A stretch of DNA of 64,000 bases from assembly GCA_964036195.1 (NCBI GenBank), contig OZ038450.1:24147208-24211207 (forward strand), in the 5' to 3' direction. Source of the stretch: Sphaerolaimus hirsutus (taxonomy: Eukaryota; Nematoda; Chromadorea; Monhysterida; Sphaerolaimidae). Positions 20,299 to 31,671 of this stretch are shown here, piece after piece (the stretch's first letter is position 1; every line of letters starts with the position of its first letter). Made by a program: the position numbers and the translations under genes. The notes under the pieces are model-generated. The model saw nothing but the letters and a program-made list of their open reading frames with translations, did no database searches and was not told the DNA's origin.

Positions 20299-20857
20299 CA
20301 GGGTGTGGCAATTTAGACGGACCCCATAATATTTTGAATAACTTGTCACTGGGTAGTCGGATAAACGTCAAATTTTAGGTCAACATTAACAACTAAATAG
20401 GAAATGAGCCCTGAAAATATGGCTGAGATAGCTCCATTCGTTCTCATGTTATTAATGGAAGCGTGTAATCGTCACTTTTCCACCACCTAGCTTTACGCCT
20501 AATTACACAAGCGTCCGCCGATTTCCTTATGGGCATAGCGAATTGGTGGCGGGCGTGCACGCATTTAGGCATGCAGCTGCGAAAAGAAAATCAGAAAAAA
20601 ACACTGAAAAAAACAATCCGATCCTGATCTCGGTCCCGAGAAGTCAATGCCGTTTGTGCGATATCACATGGTGGTGGAAAAGTGACAATTACTCATTCGC
20701 ATGAATAACTTGTGAAAGTGTGGACTCATCACAGCCATCTTTTCAGGGATCCTTTCCAATTAGTTGTTAATGTTGACCTAAAATTTGACATTAATCCGAC
20801 TTCCCAGTGACAAGTTATTCAGAACTTTATGGGGTCCGTCTAAATTGCCGCACCCTG
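20299..20857. mobile_element. Foldback MITE S1 (TA + CAGGGTGTGG)
   Basis: Long inverted arms begin CAGGGTGTGGCAATTTAGAC and end with the reverse complement; TA flanks both sides (20297-20298, 20858-20859). Arms exceed 200 bp. A GGCTGAGATAG word recalls the P elements. Consistent with a Tc1/mariner-mobilised MITE. Confidence 0.85.
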
Positions 20858-20930
20858 TAAATGTGTATTAACACAAGTTCAACATGCTCTCATGTTTATA
20901 GGTGTAATTAGATGAATTCCGCGGGCCAGG

Positions 20931-21611
20931 CCTATTTCGCACATACGCCTGTTTCGCACATACGCCTGTTTTGCACACACATGAAACCCATGTCGCACAA
21001 ACGCCTGTGTCGCACAAAAATGATGCCTGTGCGAAATGGGCCTATGTGCGGAACAGGTGTATGTGCGAAACAGGTGTATGTGCGAAACAGGCGTCTGTGC
21101 GTGTGAGTCGAGCGTGTGACCGGGCACCCCCCCAGCACAATTGGTCCCAGGTGGCACTGGCTGGCTGTATACTGTGCAGACAATGCAACATCTTGTATGA
21201 CGCAATGGGATAGGGTTTCAGTCGCAAAAGTCATGGAAAATACCCTGCAAAATGGAAACTTGGTTGCCATTTTGCAGGGCATTTTCCATGACTTTTGACC
21301 GTGTAAAATGTCAAATGTCATGCAATGTGTCAAAAGTCATGGAAAATGCCCTGCAAAATGGAACCTCAGCCAGACGGCGCCGCCTGGAACTCATTGTGCT
21401 GCGGAGAAGGGGGTGTATTCTGGGGTGCACGCACAGTCACACACACATAGGCCTGTTTTGCACAGACGCCTGTGTCGCACAAATGCCTGTTTCGCCCATA
21501 GGCCCGTTTCGCACAGGCATCATTTTTGTGCGAAACGGGCATTTGTGCGACACGGGTTTCATGCGTGTGCGAAACGGGCATTTGTGCGAAACAGGCGTAT
21601 GTGCGAAACAG
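20931..21611. repeat. Large palindrome composed of two smaller palindromes
   Basis: 20931-21110 and 21448-21611 are each inverted arrays of a 16-19 bp unit (TTCGCACATACGCCTG and its complement). The second array is the inverse of the first, so the whole block is one palindrome centred near 21262, where a ~30-bp-arm hairpin sits. No coding function is apparent. Confidence 0.75.
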
Positions 21612-21624
21612 TGCAGTGCACCCT

Positions 21625-21891
21625 CAAATTCCGCAAGTGGAGAAGTAAAAAATTATAAATGAAAAGTTGAAAGTTCAAAGATAGTAAGTTTATAAGTGAG
21701 AAGTGAAATGGCATGTAAAAATATTGCTTGGAAATTTGCCATTTCTTTTCACACTTTTTCATCTTTTCAACATTTTTTAACTTTTTACTTGCCATTTCAC
21801 TTATCACTTACAATTATCTTTTCGTTGAACTTTTTCATTCTCACTTATATAGTGTTTGTTTTGTTACTTCTCGACATGTGGAATTGGCACC
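21625..21891. mobile_element. Family U element (GTTCCGCAAGTGG-type ends)
   Basis: Left end AATTCCGCAAGTGGAGAAG and right end GGAATTGGCAC. The arms are purine/pyrimidine-biased AAGTGAAAA / TTTTCACTT words. No target duplication could be read. Confidence 0.5.
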
Positions 21892-22366
21892 TTATCTGAC
21901 TTAGCAATGATGAGTTCATGTCATATTACTATTTATTATGGGAATATGGTACCGTATTTCCTCGAAATACCCCCCCCTCGAAATACCCCCCCCCCTCGTT
22001 TGACCCCCCCCCCTCTCGGGACCACTATGAAACAATCACCCCCCTCCGAAATACCCCCCCCCCAAATTGAGTGTAACGTACATGACAAATACTGCAGTTT
22101 GTGTTCTGCGTAGTGCAGAACAGAGTTGTACAAATACTGGTATTTTTGGAAAACGTAAACGTAAACGTAAATACCTTTTCCAAATCAAAAGTATAAATAC
22201 TAAAACGTAAGGTATTTTTAAAATACCGGGGAAAACGTAAAATAAAACGTAAACGTAAAAATTATATTAAGTGCTTCCGCTATCAGAGAATACAAAAACA
22301 CAATGTTTTTAAACAATATGGATGTTCATATGATCTCCATCAACATTTCCTGCTTACCCATATAAA

Positions 22367-22389
22367 ATATATATATATATATATATATT
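22367..22389. repeat. (AT)n microsatellite
   Basis: An uninterrupted run of alternating A and T inside the family B element. Confidence 0.9.
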
Positions 22390-22471
22390 TAGAATGATGG
22401 GATCGGGATATTGGATTGGGATTGCAGTTGACATTTTGCGTTGTTGTCAACTACTGGGTGTAGGGCCATAA

Positions 22472-23160
22472 GGTGCCAATTCCGTAAGAGGAAAACTAAA
22501 AAATTATGGCGATAACTCGGCCATAAAGTAAACCCGGCCGTAAAGTAAATCCGGCCTTAAGGCATAGTTGTACAAACGTATTTACGTTTACTCGATAAAT
22601 ACGTATACTCGAGTGCTGCGTAATTACGTTTACGTTTCCTCCCGAAAAAATACCGGTACTCACTTACTCGCGTAAAAAGTACGCGGGTACAGAAAACGTG
22701 ATTGAGAACATTTTTTGAGTGCATAAAAACCAAAAAATCTCTCGCATGAATATAAACGGCTGAAAAAATAGCGTAAAATAACAGCGGAAATTATAGAATT
22801 CGCGATGGGTAGGGATAGCGACGACCCTCGCATTCACCTATACTCATTTTTACGTTTTCCTAGGTACAAAACTAAAGTAGCACCCTCTACTTTATGGCCG
22901 GGTTTACTTTACGGCCGGACCATCCCCAAAAATTATGAGTGAGAAGTAATGGCAAGTTGAATGGCAAGTAAAAATTGAAAGAAAAGTAAATTTGTAAGTG
23001 AAATGTTAAGTCAAAAGACAAATGGTCAGTCACGAGAAAACACTAAAAATGTTTTTGACTTTTTTGCATTTCAGTTCTCCCTCACAAAAATACTTTCCTT
23101 CAACTTTTTACTTTTCACTTGCAAATTGATGTTTGAGTTCTCCAATTGCGGAATTAGAAC
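22472..23160. mobile_element. Family U element within family B, hosting X2
   Basis: Ends GGTGCCAATTCCGTAAGAGG and CCAATTGCGGAATTAGAAC. Arms hold AAGTGA/TCACTT words. A counterpart sits at the same place in the B copy at 59408-59647, so it was present before the B copies separated. Confidence 0.65.
22509..22928. mobile_element. Element X2 with 9-10 bp target duplication
   Basis: aaaattatg flanks both sides (about 22500-22508 and 22929-22937). Ends are GCGATAACTCGGCC and GGCCGGACCATCCCC. It is nearly collinear with X1. Confidence 0.75.
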
Positions 23161-23664
23161 TCCTCAACATTAGAACTCATCATAATACACTATATTTGTC
23201 AAACAGTACGGTTCCGTGCAGAATATTTTTACGTTTTCTCTGGTACCTGGGTAATTGTGCCAGGAAAACGTAACAAAGCGTAACGGTATTTTTGGAAAGC
23301 GTAAACGTAAACGTAAGTATAAATACCCGAATAACCGGGTATTTCGGGTAAACGTAAATACGTTTTCCCAACTCTGGTGCAGAACACAGGTAAAAACAAT
23401 GTCGTAATCACGTTAGAACAGTGTTTATACTGTCTACATACTAATATTAGTCTACATAACCTTATAAATGCGGTTTTTGTTGTATTTTTTGACGTCTGCG
23501 TACGTTTCAGACGACAATTTCGTACTGGGATTTGAAAATTTTTCTTGTGAAACAATAACCCCCCCCCCCTCGAAATACGAAATACCCCCCTCGTTTTACC
23601 CCCCCCCTCTCGGGACCACTATGAAACAATCACCCCCCGGGGGGTATTTCGAGGAAATACGGTA

Positions 23665-24455
23665 AATAAAATTTTTAAATTTCTATGAGAACAACTTTCA
23701 CCTAGTATGTGAATACTGTAACTGGATGCGCAATTGTTAAGACAAGGGGCAACTAACTGGTAAGACAGGTGACAAAAATACTTCTTACAAAAAACTTTTC
23801 CAGTCAAGGGACAGAAAAAAAATGTAAGAACTTACATCAACAAATTTATTTGTATTTGTCACCGAGTACATTTGCTTTTCACACTTGACATCTGCTGACT
23901 TAATTTAGTGACTCCAAAAACTGATAGTTAATAAAACTATCAATAAAAAAAAGTTAATAAAATTTTGTCAATAAAACTATCAGACTTAATGCTATACAAA
24001 TAATGCTACCATATCTTGCTGAATAAAGTAACTTGAACAATTGTTCAAAGGAATGTTATATATCCAGTATCGACATGCTAAACCAACCCGTGGTTCATGT
24101 TATTTATACAATTGTAGCAATTCTCAACATTTTTACGTTTACCTTTTTTTACATTTACCCGTGTATTTTAAAAGTATTTTACGTTTTTAATACTTATACC
24201 CTTAATTTAGAAAATGTATTTACATTTACGTTTACATTTTCCAAAAATACCAGTATTTTAACAACACTGTTTTACAGTATTTTAATGTGGAAACAGCAGT
24301 TTTCATGTAAATATTGGTTTTGCAAATGTTTAGATCCAACATGGCGTCAGTGTATTCATTCAAGTGTTGAAAAAGTCCACAAAAATGTCAAATAAAATCA
24401 AAATCTTTTTTGTGCATTGAAAAAGTTTCATTAGTTAGCTTGTTGTAGTTCCAAA
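23665..24455. other. Spacer with family B relic
   Basis: No gene. 24124-24269 has TTTTTACGTTTACC.. and CCAAAAATACCAGTATTTTAACAACACTG, an eroded family B right end. Confidence 0.45.
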
Positions 24456-25255
24456 CAGAGTTGTTAAAAGTACTGAACGGATACGTAAACATATACCTAG
24501 TATGTATTTTTTACTTACACCCTGAGTACAGAAAACATCAAGTAATTTAGTTTTACTTTTACTCATGAGTAAACATGAGTAAAATACTCCCCCCAGAAAA
24601 AGTGAGTATTTTTTGTGAATTGTGCACCAATTTTCACTCAAAATCACTAGTGTTCATGCCTTTTTGACCATTTTTAACTTCAAATTTTTAATTTAATTTT
24701 TTTTGGAGACTTTTTTTTATTTTCCACTTTTCTCTCCATTTTTTCCATTTATGTCTATGCATCTAAAACCTATAACAAAGCCTATCTGAAATACATTTTC
24801 AGTACTCGAGTACTTTCAAAAAGTATAAGTAAAAGTGAGTACAGCTACTTTTTTTCAAAGTATACCTAAACATATTTATTTACTCAGTACTTGGTCTCGA
24901 GTATACATACTTTTTGAGTAAATGTACCGGGACAACTAAAAACTTCTGGGACTGGGACTGGGTTATCGGGACTGGGACCAGTACTGCAATTTTTTTTCTT
25001 GGGTGAGGACCAGGACAATGGTGTCGGGGCCAGGACCATCGGGACCAGGGCCACCCCAGTCCCAAACTTATTGCTGAACCATGTACTAGGACCATGGTCC
25101 CATTTGAACCCTACCCAGTACCCACGAAAAAGTATGCATACAGATGGATACTGGTACAATTAAAGTATTCTACCCATTAGTACTTACTCAGTACACAGCT
25201 TTGAGTATATTTCAGAGTAAATGTAAATACCCACTATCAACTCTGGTTCAAATAA
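24456..25255. mobile_element. hAT-like MITE B6, hosting Y1
   Basis: CAGAGTTGTTAAAAGTACTG to CAACTCTG. Flanks gttccaaa and gttcaaat share 5-6 bases. Ends carry AGTACTCGAGTAC-like and ACTTTTTGAGTAA words. Y1 lies inside. Confidence 0.7.
24927..25113. mobile_element. Element Y1 (GGGACTGGGAC repeats, GAACCCTA end)
   Basis: Repeated GGGACTGGGAC words on the left, GGGACCAGGGCC in the middle and ACCATGGTCCCATTTGAACC CTA at the right. The same arrangement occurs at 36340-36433 and 46463-46584. Target duplication not seen. Confidence 0.5.
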
Positions 25256-25340
25256 GCATTTGTTACTGTACATTTTAGATAATTGATTACATTGTCATTA
25301 TTATTATTAGAATGTTGGAATTGTGTGAAGTGTCTGTACC

Positions 25341-25664
25341 TAGGGATAGAAAAGCACCATGGCACTGGTGCCTCGTGCTACTGCCAGGGCAAACAGCACC
25401 ATGGCACTTTTGGCACATGGTGCTTTATTGCTGTGGCACCATTGCAGCTTGGTGCTTAGCTACGTTTGTAGGTACAGTGCCAGGAACAAAATGCCTGCCA
25501 CTGGCTCTTGGAGCTACTAGCACCATAGCAAAAAGTGCTGTGGAGCTTCTGGCACTTGGTGCCATTCTGCTGTGGCACCATTGGTGCTTGGTGCTTGGGT
25601 TCAGAAAAGTGCCATGGTGCTTCTGGCACTTGGCACCAAAGTCCTAGTGCTTTTTCCATCACTA
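25341..25664. mobile_element. hAT-like MITE F1 (GGCACC-filled)
   Basis: TAGGGATAGAAAAGCACC to TTTTTCCATCACTA, flanks tctgtacc / tctgtagc (7 of 8). Filled with GGCACC/GGTGCC and GCACCATGGC words at both ends. Related to F2-F4 by its termini. Confidence 0.85.
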
Positions 25665-25893
25665 TCTGTAGCTAGGTGAAGTATGTGGAAGACATTTCAT
25701 TGACATTCTTGTGATATTGGGGAAAACTGTAGAAGTACACTGCTTCATGTGCTGTCAGCCTGGTTCCATGCACTTCACAGTCTATATTTTGCTGTGACTG
25801 TGAAATTTCTAATTTTGACTGGAGTTGTAAAAATATAAGGTGATGCACAATGGTAAGATAGTATTGGTACAAATGGATTATTTTTGGATATTG
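25482..25893. repeat. Direct segmental duplication, copy 1
   Basis: The right half of F1 plus 230 bp of flank (GCTAGGTGAAG.. to GGATATTGCAACACCA) recurs at 26697-27043 in the same orientation. Confidence 0.7.
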
Positions 25894-25911
25894 CAACACC
25901 ATGAATTCTGG

Positions 25912-26101
25912 AAATGCACACAAATAGCCATCAAATGGATTATCTATGCCTGCATTCTGCGAAAAAAATTCTGGTCCCAGTTCCAGTCCCAAAAACTAGT
26001 CACACTTCAACCCCAGTACTGTGTACTTCATATAGTATTTCAGAAAATTCCGCAGATGCACACAAAAAGCCAAAAAATGGATTATCTGTGCCTGCATTCA
26101 T
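25912..26101. repeat. Short direct repeat pair
   Basis: A ~48-bp block (ATGCACACAAA.AGCCA.. to GCCTGCATTC) occurs at 25912-25959 and again at 26054-26101. Confidence 0.6.
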
Positions 26102-26696
26102 ACTCATGTTGACTTGTATTTCTGTCTTAGACTGCAGGCATAGATTAACAGATGTATGCTCAAAACTCAACAGACTCAAGTTATGACAACCGTTTTGCAT
26201 TATCTACACTGAGAAAATTCTTTGGTTGAACTTTGAAACATTCATACCCAGATCCCATGTAATACCTGTAAAAATACTATATTTTATGCTTGTATGAAGC
26301 ATATTTTTACACAATTTCACTTTCAGCAATTTTCAGCAAATTTTGTATAACACCGTGGTGTATGTTAGGTCAAACACGGCAACTCATCGTGCAATCAAAA
26401 TTTGACAAAAAAAACAGCAAAAAGAGTGTAAAGATTCCAGTGTGCTTTCATTTTCTACCAATGTACCTGAATATTTTTTGGTTCCCAGCACACAGCTAAT
26501 TCACTGAAAAAATATGCGTGCCACATATTTACAATGAGTGGTGCTGCGCACAATATTTAAATTTGTTCAATTGAGCTTACGATTTTTCGAAACTTAGCCC
26601 TGGGGTGCTTCCTTTGGGGTGCTATAATACTGAGTAACACCCCAGGTGTTATGCATGGGGGTGCTATAAATGGAGATACAGTAGCTATTTTTGCAT

Positions 26697-27043
26697 GGTG
26701 CCAGGAACAAAACGCCTGCCGCCAGCTCTCAGAGCTAGCACCACAGAAAAACGTGTCATGGCACTACTGGCAATTTGTGCCATACTGCTGTGGGTGGAAC
26801 CATTGGTGCTTGGCGCTGGGATCCAGAATAGTATCATGGCACTTGGCGCCTTTTCCACCACTGTCAGTAGCTAGGTGAAGCATGTGGTAGATATTTCATT
26901 AAAATTATTGTGATATTTGGGAAAACTGTAGAAGTACACTGCTTCATGTGCTGTCAGCCTGCTTCCATGCACTTCACAGGCCAGTTTACGCTGTGACTGT
27001 GTTGTACAAATGGATTATTTTTGGATATTGCAACACCATACAT
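26697..27043. repeat. Direct segmental duplication, copy 2
   Basis: Diverged second copy of 25482-25893. Its F-like part (26595-26860) has lost a clean left end. Confidence 0.65.
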
Positions 27044-27044
27044 G

Positions 27045-27304
27045 TGATAACAGTGGAAAAACTGCATTTTGTATGACAACACAATTCCAAACGTGACACC
27101 GACATTGTATTAACGTGTGTTCTGCAGTACACAGAACACAAACTACAGTTATTGTCATGTACGTTCCCTTTACACTCAATTTGGGGGGGGGTATTTCGAG
27201 GGGGGGGGGGTGATTGTTTCATAGTGGTCTCGAGAGGGGGGGGGGGGGGGTCAAACGAGGGGGGGGGGGTATTTCGAGGGGGGGGGTATTTCGAGGAAAT
27301 ACGG
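27045..27304. mobile_element. MITE I4 (left-truncated)
   Basis: The right half of family I: interior hairpin GTTCTGC..GCAGAAC-like at about 27118-27140, long G runs and the end GGAAATACGGTA. The left arm is missing. Confidence 0.65.
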
Positions 27305-27470
27305 TAAATATAAAATGGAGATATACAAATGAAAGGTCGTGAGAGAAAAACTAGGTTACTTATGGACAATTTTTGATTAAAACTTCATCTGGATCATTTT
27401 ATTGGCCTTGTCTGCAATGGTGAAATAGGTGTTGGACTGATTCAAATGACCATGGCCAAAATGTGCAAAT

Positions 27471-28262
27471 ATTTATTTTTGATTTTATTTTTTAATAAAT
27501 TACACATAAATTGATGTCATTTTTTGCAAAATTTACAGAGGTCACAAATGAAAACTGCAAATGATGTGTCACTTTCAAAACTTTGACATAAATTTTTAGC
27601 TAGAAAGAAACATTTGACAAAGTTTGTTTGTATTGGGCAATTTATCCCCAACACTATCTTTAACAATATCCAAAATCTCAGATTTTTACAACATCTGTAG
27701 CAAAAGTTGTGAATTTTCAAATGATTTTTTCACCAAAACTGTCATCATTTATTTTTGATATTATTTTTTATAATAAAATACTCAAATGGGTATTTTTTTA
27801 ATTGCAGAGGTCACAATTCAGAAATGAAAATTTGGTGCTATTTTCAAAATTTCAGCATTTGTTTCTAGCTAGAAAAAAAAGTTTTACAAATTTTGTTTGT
27901 ATGAGCCAATTTATCTCTAGGACTATCTTAATTCATATCCAAAATCTCAGATTTTTACAACATGTGTAGCAAAAGTTGTGAATTTTCAAATGACTTTTTC
28001 ACCAAAATTGCCATCATTTATTTTGATATTATTTTTATAATAAACTACTCAAATGGGTGTATTTTTTTTTAAAATTGCAGAGGTCACAATTCAGAAATGA
28101 AAATTTGGTGCCATTTTTAAAATTTCAGCATTTATTTTTAGCTAGAAAAAAAAGTTTTACAAATTTTGTTTGTATGCACCAATTTATCTATGTAACTATC
28201 TGAATTCATATCCAAAATTTTAGATTTATATGACACGTCTGGCAAAAGTTATGAAATTCCAA
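27471..28262. repeat. Three-copy tandem repeat, ~270 bp unit
   Basis: Copies start at 27471, 27747 and 28016, each opening ATTTATTTT. Each contains CAGAGGTCACAA, TTTAGCTAGAAA or its like, AATTTTGTTTGTAT and GCAAAAGTT-type blocks. AT-rich and non-coding. Confidence 0.85.
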
Positions 28263-28648
28263 AGAAGAGCGCCAAAATAGGAATTTTTGACTTTGATCAA
28301 TTTTTACAGTAGGAAGATGCAATTTCGACTATATGTGCAAAAGAAAATTTTGAGTTTCTATGTATGTAGAATCCAAATCCACAAGTAAAAACAAAGTTTA
28401 AAATTTTGTGCCTACTGAGGTCTGGTTCTTACGCAAAGCGAGTCTTAAGCACTAGGCGTTTCCTTGTGAGTGAACCCATTTTGTCTTGAACTTTTTCATT
28501 TTGTGGACTGTTGTGGATATTTTTGTAGACTTTTTCGACACATGAATGAATATGCAGATGCTTTGTGGGTAATAAACATGTGCAAAACCTATATACGATA
28601 AGAAAATCACTGTTTCCACATTAAAATGCGGAAAAATGCAACTTTTGT
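28263..28648. other. Unassigned AT-rich spacer
   Basis: Nothing recognisable. Confidence 0.35.
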
Positions 28649-28767
28649 AACAAAACTTGTATTTTAACCGAAAAACTTGAGTTTTTACTAAAAAACTTAT
28701 GTTTTAACCAAAACAACTTAAGTTTTCACCAAAAAACTTGAGTTTTTACAAAAAACACATAAATGAA
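28649..28767. repeat. Minisatellite, ~21-bp unit
   Basis: About five copies of an AAAAACTTGAGTTTTTACC-like unit, with variants. Confidence 0.75.
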
Positions 28768-28880
28768 ACATGGAAACTAAAGTTTTGTTCATGAAAAAAT
28801 TCAAAACACAGATATTCATTTTTGAAAAACTCAAAATACGGAAAGTGTTTTTATTTGGAGAACTTACCCATCGTTGTACT

Positions 28881-28910
28881 ACACACTTCTCCACTTGCGG
28901 AACTGGCACC
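28881..28910. mobile_element. Solo family U end
   Basis: CTTCTCCACTTGCGGAACTG followed by GCACC matches the right end of U elements. No left partner was found nearby. Confidence 0.4.
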
Positions 28911-29239
28911 AGATTAGTGCCATATTGGGCAACTGCATCCTGGTACGGCGCAAAATTTGCCTCCATGGGTGAGTGCATTCTATGGACTGAACATGATGGC
29001 ACGCTATGAACTTGGCGTAGCGCCAACATCATCAGAGTATTTAGTGACACAAAAGACACAGCTGTTCAAAATGTGCATGTGTACAATTTAACTTGGGAAA
29101 AAACATGTGTATTGTATTGTCTACAAAAACGGATGTGTATTGTATTTATTGCACTCAAAAAGCCCTGAACACAAAAAAAAGTTTGTGTGGGAAAGGTGAA
29201 GATCAAAAAAAAGCTCAATGCACCCAGACAAATCAAAAA

Positions 29240-29972
29240 GGCAAATTTTTTCCCATTTTCCATTCCGTTTTCCTGCTGCTGAATTTTTTTTCTGTTTTCC
29301 GTTCCGTTTTCTGGCCACTAAATTTTTTCCATTTCTGTTTCCGTTTTTCCAGCTCATTTTCCATTTTTCCAGCTCATTTTCTGTTTTCCAGCTAAACCTG
29401 AACCACCCTTTTTAATTTTATGTCAACTAGTAGTTGTTTTACTAAAATTTTCTCTTAGACGGGAACTACTTTTCTCTTAAATTTTCAGCTTTTCTGCCAT
29501 TTTTCCATTTTCCAGCCAAATTTTCAGTTTTCCACCTTTTTTCCATTTTCTGGCTAAATTTTCAGTTTTTCCACATTTTTTTCCATTTTCCAGCTAAATT
29601 TTCTTTCTTTCTGCCAGATATTCCCTTTTTTCTGGCTCAATTGTTTGTTTTCTGTTTCAGCCAAACTGGTAAACATACATGTTATTTTTCCATTTTCCAT
29701 CAAAATTTCAGGAATTTTTTAACATTTCCAGCAAATTTCAGCAAATTTTTTCCGTTTTCCAGCAAAATTTCAGAATTTTTTCCATTTTCAAATTTCATTT
29801 TTCTGTTTCCAGTTTTCTGTCCTTGTTTTCCATTTTCTGGCAGCTGAATTTTTTTTTCCATTTCCGTTTCTGTTTTCTGGCAAGTGCAAACATTTTTCTG
29901 TTCCATTTCCATTTTCTGGCAAATGCAAAAGCATTTCCGTTTCCATTTTCCGTAAAAAAAATTTTGACACCC
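29240..29972. mobile_element. Family D element D3 (left end lost)
   Basis: Long arms of TTTTCCGTTTTC / TTTCCATTTTCCAG words, the family core CCAAACTGGTAAACATACAT at about 29663, and the right end TTTTGACACCCTA. A TAGGGTGTCA left end was not found. Confidence 0.65.
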
Positions 29973-30508
29973 TAGCTAGCACCAAAGCAAAAAGTGCCAT
30001 GGCGCTTCTGAGTTCTGACACTTGGCGCCATTTTGCTTTGGCGCCAATGGCGCTTGGAGCTGGGGTTTGAGGGGTGCAGTTTATCATAAAAAAATATTTC
30101 AGTCATTCAGGAATTTATTGTGTGCATCACAGAATTTACATTCACACTGATTTATGTCTCATGTTGTTAATGTGCCAGCTTGGTCATACACATGTTACTA
30201 TTTTATAACAGGTAATCATACCCCTGTTGTGAAATTTTGCTGGAAAACGACAAAAAATTTGCTGAAATTTGCTGGAAATGTTTAAAAATTCCTGAAATTT
30301 TGATGGAAAATGGAAAAAATCACATAATTGAAAACCTGCATGCATGTTTACCAGTTTGACCTAAACAGAAAACAGACAATTGAGCCAGAAAAAAGGAATA
30401 TCGGGCGGAAAGAAAGAAAATTTAGCTGGAAAATGGAAAAAAAGGTGGAAAAACTGAAAATTTAGCCAGAAAATGGAAAAAGGTGAAAAAACGGTAAGTG
30501 TAGGTATG
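29973..30508. other. F-like and D-like fragments
   Basis: 29975-30068 is filled with GGCGCC/TGGCGC words typical of family F. 30226-30500 repeats GCTGGAAAATGG words and the family D core (ACCTGCATGCATGTTTACCA, about 30340). Both lack paired ends. Confidence 0.5.
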
Positions 30509-31671
30509 TTAACTGCTTCCGCATCAGGTCCAGCACCGATTTTTTCATTTTTTCCGAGTGCCACAGATCCTACAAGGGGAAGAATCGGGAGCTGAAACTT
30601 GGGATATATTTAGGCATAACCACCCTCTAATATTCACCAGCGGGGATAGAGGCTGCGACCCACAAAAGTGAGGGTTCCCGTACATGTAAAGATTTTTTTT
30701 TAGAATTTTAGCTGTCCGCAACAAGTTCGGCACCAAAGCGGTACCCTCCAGCACGGAGGCTATATCTCCAGTCCTGTGGGGGTAGATGCGTGAAATTTGG
30801 GGGGGGGGGATTTAGTCAACACCCCCCTCTACTATACACCATGGCACCGCCTGCGGCAACCCTCTATATTGTGGGTATCCGAACAGCAAACGATTTTTGT
30901 AATACGGATTTTGTCCGCGTCAAGTTCGGCACCCATTTTTTCACTGATCCGACTCAAGTTCAGGATTCGTGTTTTCGAAGTGGGTGCAAAATTTTGATTG
31001 GAGGGGGTAGAAGATAGAAAAGTCTAAAAACATTCTCAATCCCGATCCCGAATGTCAATTTAGTTACGTCATACTTAACCCAGCACCTCCCCACCCCACC
31101 CCCATACGGTTGTTATCAAAATATGAGCTAAACATAATTTTTTTTATGAGACACTCGAAAACTTACTTTACGGTGCCCTCTAGGGGAGGGTTAATGCATT
31201 AAATGTGCATAAACGACATACCCCCAAAAATGCCCCCCTGAAGAATTTTGTTGGGGGTAAATGTAAAAGTGTTGGAATGGGTTGATTTTTGTTCCTGTGA
31301 TGACGTCATTATGACATCATCACATTGCCACCATCAAAACTTGTCAGTAGTGATGTAAAGGCACCGGGGCACCGGTGCCCCGGTGCTGGGCACCGAAGGG
31401 CACCAGCACCGGATCTGGTGCGGTGCCCACTCAATTTTCAGAGGTGCCCTACTGGTGCTGATGCCATTTTTTCAGAAGAGCACCGGTGCCGCTGCGGTGC
31501 GGAGCCAATTTTTGCTGGTGCCCTTCGGTGCTGGCACCAGCCGGAAAAAGTGGGGCACCGGTAAAAGCACCGGCAGGATCTCAAAGCTTGGAAATGTGTC
31601 ACTGTTCAGGACGTGCGCGTGTACACTTAAAAAGTGACGCAATGTGATGCACGTTGAAATGTGCCTGCGAT

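Larger units (their letters stand above)
22121..23376. mobile_element. hAT-like MITE of family B (ACGTAA subfamily)
   Basis: Starts CAGAGTTGTACAAATACTGG and ends CCCAACTCTG, with exact TSD gtgcagaa (22113-22120, 23377-23384). AAACGTAAACGTAAACG fills both ends. It contains a U element, which contains X2. Its core is shared with the copy at 59049-59872. Confidence 0.93.
21950..23664. mobile_element. MITE I3 split by a nested insertion
   Basis: Outer ends TACCGTATTTCCTCGAAATA (21950) and the inverse (to 23664). The internal hairpin seen intact in I1 is interrupted at GTGCAGAA by element B (22121-23376), which duplicated those 8 bases. Confidence 0.88.

Noticed and set aside
20931-21611. CRISPR-like array
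   Set aside because: Units are inverted and contiguous, without unique spacers or cas genes, in an animal-type genome.
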